Both the position numbers and the translations under genes were made by a program. Below, in pieces: positions 56,197 through 64,000 of a DNA stretch of 64,000 bases. Below the pieces are notes generated by a model that searched no databases, was not told where the DNA came from, and was given only the letters and a program-made list of their open reading frames with translations. Location of the stretch: contig CM055870.1 in assembly GCA_029582165.1 (NCBI GenBank), positions 4,489,332-4,553,331 on the forward strand, given 5' to 3'. How positions within the stretch are numbered: position 1 is the first letter of the stretch; every line of letters starts with the position of its first letter. Origin of the DNA: Portulaca oleracea. Its lineage: Eukaryota; Streptophyta; Magnoliopsida; Caryophyllales; Portulacaceae.

Positions 56197-59100
56197 CTGT
56201 TGAACAAGGATACTAGCTAGGAATATAGTGTTTTGTGTTTGTTTTTTTGATTTTTAGGAAGATATTAGGGAAGTAGAAAATAATGGAAAAGAGTTGCTCT
56301 AGGATGAGGAATGTGTTTGTATGTTTGGCCTACTTATAGATGTTAAGTATATATACTAAGTGGAGTGATAATTATGGTGGATTGTAGAAAAAACCAAGTG
56401 GAGTGATAATTATGGTGGATGACTCCAAATTGCAAGACTTGATTTTGTGGAAAAGTGATATGTGTGGACAAGTTTTGACGGGCCAGTGCAGGTCTATGGC
56501 TGCATTAGAGGACTTGTGTACATCATATCCCATTGAGTTAATTGCATTTAACCTACTTGACATATGCGGTAATAATTTTTTGCACACTTGACATTTGGGA
56601 AATAATTTTCACCTTACCTGACATTTAGTGAAAGTGATTTTTAGTGTTAGAATCCGGTAACTTGTCATCGGAAATTGAAAAATACAATAATACCCCTATA
56701 TCACTATGTGAAATTACGATGCTGCCCTTTAATTTGAGAAGGAAAAGACTATGTTAATTGGAGAGTAGAAGACAGACATGGTGGTTTGGGAGGGGTTAGG
56801 TTTTCATTTTCTGTATGGGAGAGGAATCAAAGGAATCAGTGGAGTGGTTGGGTTTCAAAATGTCATAACAATTAATACTAAGGGTAAAAAAGTCATTTCA
56901 CATTTAATTGAAAGTCAAAGGAAATAATACCAAGGGTATAAAGATCACTTCATATTTAATTTTTTACCGTTCACCGGAAAAGTCAATAAAAAATTAATTA
57001 TAATATACCTGAGTGACTTTAAATTTATGACCACTTAAATGTCAGGTAAGGTGAAAATTATTTCTCAAATGTCGGGTGTGCAAAAATTATTACCACAAAA
57101 GTCAGGTAGGGTAAATGTAATTAACTCATATCCCATTATTATATATATCTTCTTCAATTGGCCTCATTTTCGTGACATGGCAAATATTTTACCAATTGTT
57201 ATATAGTTCACCATGATGTATCTACTTAGGTATATTATTTGTATTAATTTTTTTCAAATAATTCATAATATTAACTATAAATCCATCATAAATATATCAA
57301 TATTATTACAAAATTCATCACTGTTTTTTACGGTCATCAAATTTCTATAGAAATTCGTCATATAAAAAATTAATATATTTCAATAAATGTGATGCATCTA
57401 GATAGGTACACTACCGTAAACAAACGAATGAAAGTGAATAATCAAATTAAAACAGTGACCGGGGCCACATTGCTAGAAGTTAGAATAAAGAAAAGGAAAG
57501 AGCATATGGTGGAGGTCTCTCGCCTTCGTCGTAAATTATACTCAGGACGAATGACCTTCATTTTTAATTTATAATTATAATTGTGATAAATAACAGTAAC
57601 AATAGCAGTCATGTCCTTTTTGTTCATTCGACATCATCAGCTATTCGAACCTCTAATTTTACCAAACACGTTCGTTACAAATATATCTATTTTGACACTT
57701 ATCAGTTAATGTACAACTATCCATTACACTAACAGTTATCCGCTACTAAAATAGTTATCCAATTTCATGAAGTCGCTCTTTTTTTTTCTAAGCCAAACAT
57801 GTGTATGCTTGGAGCAAAATTCATGCCATATATTTTGTTTATTTCGCTTTGTTTGAATGTTTCAACAGGCTTTCTTTTCATTCTCTCAATTCATATAGTA
57901 TTCGTAGTCCATTCAGCAAGGAAAAGAGAATGATCAAACTCTTATATATTCTCGACATACTAGGGTAAGACGCAATATATTGTTCTAAGTCCCTTTAGAG
58001 CTGAAACCAAAATCATGTCTGATGGTAGGCCAAATTGCCAGATTAATTTCCTTGTTTTTTAATTTGGTGGTGGAAAGCAACAATTGTAATGGAAAATGTA
58101 AGGGGGAAAAATTACAGTTGAAGTTGAGAAATCACTAAATAAAATGTATGAGCATATTCTCTATAAAGAAGACATGCATCAAGGGACAAATACATAGATG
58201 TTGAAGTCGATGTTGATACAATAATATTGATGTCAAAGATGAGGAATTTGTTTGAAAAAAAATGAAAGAGTGTGATCAAATTAATGTAAGAAGGTGTTTA
58301 AGTGGTCGTGAATTGAGGGATTGATCAAGCAAGTGACTGCCGAGGCCATTTGGCACAAACTACATAGGGGCGTATTTTCTACGCTCAACCCTATTGCTAA
58401 ATTATGTGTTTTCAAGCCTACTTTCTTTGAATAAATCAAACTTATAGACACATCACTATTAGAGTACACCCTTATCTAGGTGTATGTACTATAAATACAC
58501 CCATCCTCTCCTCATATCATTCAATCAACACATGAAGATGAAGTTATTAGAGTACATTAGTATAACATACTCCCTCCGTTTTTATTTATCTGTTGTCTAG
58601 GAAATTGTGTTAAAAAAAATTTAACCGTCGATATCTTAATTTGTATAGTGATTTATCATAAAAAAAAATTGATGTCATTAAATTCGTAATAAAAAATACT
58701 ACTAAAAAAGAATAATATTGTATTTTCTATAAAAAATTTATATTAGAAATTATTGATTAAAGATTGACATTGAAAACCGTAAATGATCGACTTCATCTCT
58801 GTTTCTCAAATTCTCTTTACCGATCTCTATATTTCAATTTTTTCATATCTCTGCTAAAAAACTTAACATTACGCAACATCAACCTATTTATCGATCTCAT
58901 GTCATCTATTTTTGTTTATGTATATATGTAAAAAAGGAAGATTGGATTCTAATAATCCTTATTTTGAGTGACTGGATAATAATTAATAATATGAACTACA
59001 AGAATTTATGTCAACGACGCTAAATTTTGACATTATATTTTTGTGGATTTTAACTTGTACTTGCTCCCAAACTGACCACAATGATCCATCATAACTTTAG

Positions 59101-60568
59101 TGAATTTAAAACTCTATTTCAAGGTTTTTTTCCCTAACTTTTATGATTTTCCCTTTTACTATTTTAAAAAAGCCTAAAAGTACTTTTAGTAACCACGCTT
59201 TGTAACATTTTTAGGTGCAGGAATGAAAAAAGTTAGAAAAATATAAAATTTTAAAAAAAATCCAAAGTGAAGATTGACGGTATCAAAAAAAATACCATTT
59301 GTCGAAATTTGGGATCGCTGGCATAAATTCTAAAGTTCGAATTATTATTATTCAATCCAAATTAGGGATTATTAGAATCCAAGTTTTCTAAACATAAATG
59401 TACATCAAGGCAAAGTTGGTTCATGAGTCTCTTGATAACAAAATTTAGGGTTAAGACTGCTACATACGACCCCTTCATACCTCGCCTGGGTGGGATTTCA
59501 AGACATTGGTTTTAATTTGGTTATGTAAAGCTGGTTCACCATGTTGCTGACTTGTACTGTGTGACAAATGGTCATGTTTGCTTTTAATTTGCTTGTTTTT
59601 TTTTTTGATCCATTAATTTGCTTGTTGTTATGAACATAATGTGCTAAAATCTCCAAGATTGGCCACATAATTTATTTTCTAAGTATGTTAGGAAATTGTT
59701 TGAGTTTCTTTATTATATTAGATTTGGTAAATCTAGTTGGAATTAATGGTGGTCAAGATTTTGGTTTTCTATATACTCCCAAGCTGTTGAAGGTATCATG
59801 TGCATGTGTCTGGTTAAAAGCACTGTGAAAGAAAGGTAGAGTATTTCTTGAAGCGTTCCTCTAAAGGAGGAGGGGAGAGACGTGAACAGATTGATTCATT
59901 AGGAGAGTGGAAAATAATAGGAAAGAGTTGCTCAAGGCGATGGGGAATGTGTTCTTATGTGTCTCCTTCAGTTGGATTGTAGAAAAAACTAAGTGACGTG
60001 AAATATGGTTGATGACTCCAAATTTGGAGACTTGATTGTGTGGAAATGTTGTATGTCTGGACAAATTCCAGAGCAAGTCTATGGCTGCATTAGCAGACTT
60101 GTATATATCAATACCCCACTATTATATGTCATCGTGGTGTCTTCTTCAATGGGCCGGCTTTATTCGACCCCGTTCTTTTCTGTGATGAATAAAATGTGAT
60201 AATGGTATGATATGGTAAAAATATGAATAGTAATATGACGTTATTTGGTGGATATAGCAAGTTTACTTTCATGTAATATGGGAGAGTGACTTCCATTGGA
60301 GAGTTTATTTCCAACACTATTCTCCACGGTAAATGACCAATTACGCTCATAGTTGTGAGACTTAATCATAATTTCATACATAAGTTTATTATACTAAAAG
60401 CCATAGAGTTCTTAGAAAAAGGAGGAAAAATAACAAGAAAATGGAAAAAGAAAAGAAAATACAAACACACATAGAAACATCATAAGAAACAGAGTAAATA
60501 GCCCTTGGAATCACCCTGCTACCATAATTGGTTCTCCTACATTGGGATGGAATAACATTAGTTACGAC
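56197..60568. other. Upstream DNA of the RLP gene, no gene seen
   Basis: Contains the promoter region of the RLP gene on the minus strand and AT-rich DNA shared with 19042-22822. 58570-58785 is a decayed Stowaway-like MITE starting TA-CTCCCTCCG. No supported coding region. Confidence 0.6.
58570..58785. mobile_element. Decayed Stowaway-like MITE
   Basis: Left end CTCCCTCCGTTTTTATTTATC after TA. The body matches 21236-21360 and, inverted, 2200-2400. The right end is not resolved. Copy 1 of the segmental duplication has lost the left end. Confidence 0.5.
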
Positions 60569-61871
60569 TTAGTTCATACTAACATACATAAGTAGAGAGT
60601 GATCGAGGACTTGAAATTGCATTAGAGCATGTGCAAGGTTGGAACTCATTAAGTTGTTTAATATCTCGATGAAATTCAAATTAGCTAGCTCTCCCGGTAT
60701 ATTCCCACTCAGTGAATTGCACGAGAGGTCTAAGGATTCAAGCTGGCTCATATTTCCAAAAGATGATGGGATAGGGGCGGATAAAGAATTGCGGGAAAGG
60801 TTGAGAAGTATGAGAGCATTTAGATTCCAAACTCTGAGGGTATCTTCCCGTGAAAGGCATTGTTGGACAAGTCTATGCTCGTGAAGATTTTAGGAATCTT
60901 TTCCAATTTGAAGTTGTTGCCTTTCAAGGTCGGTGTTACAACATCTTTGAAGCTTGTGGTAAGCCCATTGTTGTTCAACTCTGAATAGTATTGCAAAAGG
61001 TAAGGTTTTATTTGAACATCCTTTGTTCTGGCTATCATCAATCTCCACTTTGGGATAAATTGTGCAGTGATATCACCACTGAACTTATTGGAGGAAAGGT
61101 CCAATATTTGAAGCAATGGCCAAATGGATTCTATACCCGAGCAAGAAATAATATTTCCACTGAATTTATTGGAATTCAGAGTAAGAACTTGCAAGTTACA
61201 ACTGAAACAACGTACACAGCTGACAAAGGAAAGAGTCGTTTAATTGGTTACTCCCAACGTCTAAGAATTTCAACTCCTTGTAGTCTGCAAGAGATCTAGG
61301 AATTTATCCTTGCATAAAATTATCGTTCAAGTCCAGCATCTCTAATTTGCAGCTCTTCCCAAACTTATTAGGGATGCTACCAACTAGGTTGTTCTCTCTC
61401 AAGTTTTCGATGCACTTAGGTAGTGAACCCCCCAAATACGTTATTGCAAATCAGTGGCGCTCTTGTTTCTAGGGAGTTGTTGGATATTTTGAGATAATTC
61501 AATGCCTTTAAATTCTGGAGGCAAGGCACTTTCCCGACAAATAAATTAGTGCTGAAATCAAGAGATGCTAAATTTGAAGCGTTAAACAATGAAGTAGGAA
61601 TGGATCCTGTGAACTGGTTCCCTTCAGCGTCGAGGACTTGTAGATTCAGCAAAGTGATGAACCAATTTCAGGGGGTATTTGATAAATGAAGTTGTTGTTT
61701 ATCTGGTTAATCATCCTCAAGAAGGTAAGGTTTGCAATATGGGGTGATATAGAACCTCCCAATTGCGATGACCGGAGGATCAATTTGATAACCCTGGTGA
61801 GGTGGCGGTTGCCTCATGTAACACCAAACCAGTTGCAGAAGTGGTTCAATTCATTCCAAGAGGACATCTAG
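60569..61871 (-). pseudogene. RLP pseudogene with stops and internal deletions
   Basis: In minus-strand order: cap remnant MSSWNELNHFCNWFGVT near 61871-61820, then a frame break; LRRs at 61652-61416 (NQFTGSIPTSLFNASNLASL, VGKVPCLQNLKALNYL) ending at a deletion after LETRAP; degenerate LRRs around 61390-61200; RLP-type LRRs and island at 61194-60820 ([36 protein letters not shown]); then LRRs to 60569 ([22 protein letters not shown]). No membrane segment or tail is preserved. It has the same mixed layout as the intact RLP (subfamily XII-like N-part, RLP-type C-part), so that layout predates the duplication. Confidence 0.85.
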
Positions 61872-62034
61872 CGCTGGCAAAAATTCGGGTTCGGGTAAAT
61901 TCGAGTCGGACAAATTCGGAAAATGACAAAATATGGGTTTGGCTAGCTGTAGATCTTTTCGAGCATCTTTTTTTTGTCTGTAGTTACAGGCTTATGGCTT
62001 CTAACACAGACCTCATATCCCATAATTTCCTCAG

Positions 62035-62118
62035 GTCTTGATCCGATATGGAAAGTTTTCCAACTCAGCTCTTCTGTTGGACTTTGGATTTACAGTTCCT
62101 TTCAATATTTACGATCAG
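62035..62118 (+). pseudogene. SET-domain methyltransferase exon relic
   Basis: 84 bp (28 codons) between a TTTCCTCAG acceptor and a GTCAGT donor reads VLIRYGKFSNSALLLDFGF then TVPFNIYDQ. This matches the end of the SET domain of plant Rubisco-LSMT-like protein lysine methyltransferases (G-E-Q-V-L-I-x-Y-G-K-x-S-N...LLLDFGF). Intact reading frame and both splice borders are kept. No neighbouring exon could be recognised in 61933-62844, so it may be a fragment or part of a gene broken by the duplications on its left and the copia element on its right. Confidence 0.6.
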
Positions 62119-62844
62119 GTCAGTTTCATGTTCTAATTTCAATTTAATATGCTTTAGCTACTCTGCTTTCCAAATTGCTTAAGTATTACTTTAAACCACT
62201 AGATGTGTTTTTTGCTCTCTTTATTATTGCATTGATTTTATCCTCCCCCTTGTGAATGACACATTCTAGAAGAAATTCCTCTTTCTTTCTAGGCTTTCAT
62301 ATGTTTTTGTCGATGGGAAATTCAACTAATGATCAAGTCTGATTGAAACTGGTATCTTCTGATAAATTCACCATTAAATCGCTTTATTACTGAAGAGGGG
62401 GAGATTGGGAGAAGTAGGCATAGAGCTTCAGACTGCATGGTACTTCGGGAGATCCGAGAATTCTTTGATTTACCTTTGTTTCCTTTGGAAGAGACAGGAC
62501 TTCTGCAAATGGGATTGCCTCGGTTGGTTTGGTAAGTTCTTAAAATGAATCTTTAAATTCTATGCACTTGTAGAACAAAAGCTGAAGAACACCCACGTTG
62601 GTCCAAAACTCTAATGCTGCTAGTTCTTCGCGTATAAGATTGGATTCCTGTTCAGTTTTGTCTCAATATCGATTGATCTGTATTACTTATTGGAAATTGG
62701 TTTTCTGAAGTGGTTATTGCATGGCGTGTCGTGTGAATCTGTAATCAACTTTACTGTGCTTTTGCATTGAATCTTTTCCTTTACCTTGCAAAGACTTGAT
62801 TTCTTCCATTAATCTTTTATCTAGTCTGGCTTAGATGGGATTCT
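62119..62844. other. Unassigned DNA between the SET exon and the copia element
   Basis: Intron-like T-rich DNA. 62425-62533 can be read as RASDCMVLREIREFFDLPL and similar in one frame, which might be an exon piece, but I cannot assign it. Confidence 0.35.
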
Positions 62845-63343
62845 TGTTGGGTTGAATGTGGAGACCAATTTTGGGTTGGTCTCTATCTCTTGGGGAGCAA
62901 GGTAGAAGAGTTTGAGTGGGAATCAGGTTGTTAATTTGTTCCACTTCATTTTGTAATTCCTTTGCTGTAGAGATTCTATTAATCCTAAAATTGTGTCAGC
63001 CTTGTACTATAAATAGAGCCTAGGTGCTAGGTTTATTTGTATTGCAATTGAGAGTGTTTCATCTAATACCACAAGAGATTGACCTGTAATCTCTGTGTTC
63101 CTGAGGGAGTTGTGTGAGGCTCAACTGTGAGTGTTGAGTTCTCAGGTTGTAACTCTAGGAAGGCTGTGAGAGATTGTGGAGGTCTGGGAATCTCTGAAAC
63201 ACCGTTGTAATCCTCTGATAGTGCATCGTTCGTAGTTTTTTCCCGGTTTGGGTTTTTCCACGTTAATTCCTTGTGTCGAATCTTTATTTATTTTTCGCCC
63301 TTATTATTGTTTGTCTGTTAACTACGCCCTGAGAATCCTAACA
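62845..63343 (+). repeat. 5' LTR of the copia element
   Basis: 499 bp, TGTTGGG...CCTAACA, TATAAATA at 63008-63015. From about 63046 on it is nearly the same as the solo LTR at 34298-34535, apart from a stretch at 63128-63194 missing in the solo copy. Confidence 0.88.
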
Positions 63344-63345
63344 AC

Positions 63346-63357
63346 TGGTATCAGAGC
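63346..63357 (+). other. Primer binding site, initiator tRNA-Met
   Basis: TGGTATCAGAGC, two bases after the LTR, the classic copia primer site in plants. Confidence 0.92.
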
Positions 63358-63395
63358 TTTGGTTGGAGCGTGGTTGATCTGCAGACTGAGAAGCA

Positions 63396-64000
63396 ATGGC
63401 GGGCGCTATTGTGAAGATTCCGGAGTTCGATGGGAAAGACTACGCATGGTGGAGGATGCGTGTTGAGGATGTGCTCCGCCAGCAAAGATTGCATCTTGCG
63501 ATGGGTGATAAGCCAAAAGAGATGGAACAGAAGGATTGGGAAGAGCTTGATGGTCAGGCATTCAGTACGGTCAGGCTGACGCTAGCTCGGAACGTGGCTT
63601 TCAACGTCAAAGATCAGAAAATGACAAAAGACCTGCTCGAGGCCTTGCAAAACACATATGAGAAACCTTCGGCGGTGAACAAGGTATATGTGTTACGTCA
63701 TTTGTTTGAATTTAAGATGCAAGAATCTGGTGATATGCATGATAGTATGAATGAGTTGAATATAATACTATCAAAGTTAACCTCTGTGGGATTTAATTTC
63801 GACGATGAGATGAATGCTAACATACTATTGGCTACCCTACCAAAGTCTTGGGAAAATTTTTTGACTTCTGTAACTTCTTCAACTAAGAAGGGTGAGAAAC
63901 TGAAGTTTGGGGAAATTAGAGACTTTGTCCTGAATGAAAGTATTCGTAGGAAAGATTCTGATGTGTTTGAGTCTTCGGGGAATGCTTTGACTGTCAGGGG
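63396..64000 (+). CDS. gag: Copia gag (UBN2-type), open to the window end
   Basis: Starts at ATG 63396, 39 bp after the primer site, and is free of stops for 201 codons to the window edge. The N-terminus KIPEFDGKDYAWWRMRVEDVL is the usual copia gag start (F-D/G-x-x-Y-x-W). It is followed by a helical domain with LEALQNTYEKPSAVNKVYVL, LFEFKMQESGDMHDSMNEL and LLATLPKSWENF, the pattern of the UBN2 gag-polypeptide family. The zinc knuckle, protease, integrase and reverse transcriptase would lie beyond 64000. Gag forms the virus-like particle. No defect is visible in the part present. Confidence 0.92.
   Translation, partial: MAGAIVKIPEFDGKDYAWWRMRVEDVLRQQRLHLAMGDKPKEMEQKDWEELDGQAFSTVRLTLARNVAFNVKDQKMTKDLLEALQNTYEKPSAVNKVYVLRHLFEFKMQESGDMHDSMNELNIILSKLTSVGFNFDDEMNANILLATLPKSWENFLTSVTSSTKKGEKLKFGEIRDFVLNESIRRKDSDVFESSGNALTVR

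Larger units (their letters stand above)
55968..61932. repeat. Segmental duplication, copy 2 (partner 18813-23913)
   Basis: See 18813-23913. This copy is longer because it keeps two segments lost in copy 1. Its left border lies inside exon 1 of the complete RLP gene, which simply reflects where copy 1 is cut by the LTR junction. Confidence 0.92.
62845..64000 (+). mobile_element. Ty1-copia element, 5' part, runs past the window
   Basis: 5' LTR (62845-63343), initiator-Met tRNA primer site (63346-63357) and the start of gag (63396 onwards). The frame is still open at the window end, so the element may be complete beyond it. Confidence 0.88.

Overview
This window is nuclear DNA of a flowering plant, most likely a eudicot. 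The evidence is LTR retrotransposons with plant-type primer sites, a family of leucine-rich-repeat receptor proteins with a plant N-terminal cap, GT-AG introns, plant-type gene relics (HMG-CoA reductase, 4-coumarate:CoA ligase-like, SET-domain methyltransferase) and many MITEs. The species cannot be named from the sequence. Nothing bacterial or viral is seen.

Layout. 1-3979 is AT-rich intergenic DNA with small MITEs. 3980-4173 is a GC-rich near-perfect hairpin, followed by AT-rich satellite-like DNA and a broken plant-mobile-domain-like fragment (5002-5447). 5448-18812 is a nest of fragments of one long LTR family (ends TGTAACGCCCC / GGGTTATTACA). Into it a 10.45-kb Tat/Ogre-like element (6114-16566, TSD CTTAC) has inserted. 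This element has both LTRs, a tRNA-Arg-type primer site, an intact gag and a polypurine tract, but no recognisable pol. It carries about twenty copies of a 16-bp hairpin motif and several tandem arrays.

18813-32000 and 50773-61932 hold a minus-strand cluster of LRR receptor-like-protein (RLP) genes in duplicated blocks. One copy (52181-56196) is a full three-exon gene whose exon lengths add up to an open 723-residue protein. The others are truncated, carry stop codons, or are cut by transposons. MITEs of the PIF/Harbinger, CACTA, Stowaway and foldback types lie among them, with a TRIM and one HMG-CoA reductase exon.

33209-50513 is mostly transposons: two SINEs, a decayed LTR split by a solo copia LTR (TSD CTCTT), a second gag-only element on the minus strand (about 36865-43892) whose gag is split by a 3.48-kb solo LTR (TSD GTTTT), two foldback/TIR elements (one carrying a 4CL-like gene fragment) and a LINE remnant. 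62035-62118 is an exon relic of a SET-domain protein. From 62845 a Ty1-copia element starts and runs out of the window with gag open.

The only host gene that looks complete is the RLP. It would encode a membrane-anchored cell-surface receptor without a kinase, a type that usually works with a partner kinase in immunity or development. Everything else is mobile DNA or gene debris. The observations most worth following are the hairpin-studded gag-only element, the intact RLP with receptor-kinase-like coding relics in its intron, the TIR element carrying 4CL-like sequence, and the 92-bp-armed palindrome.
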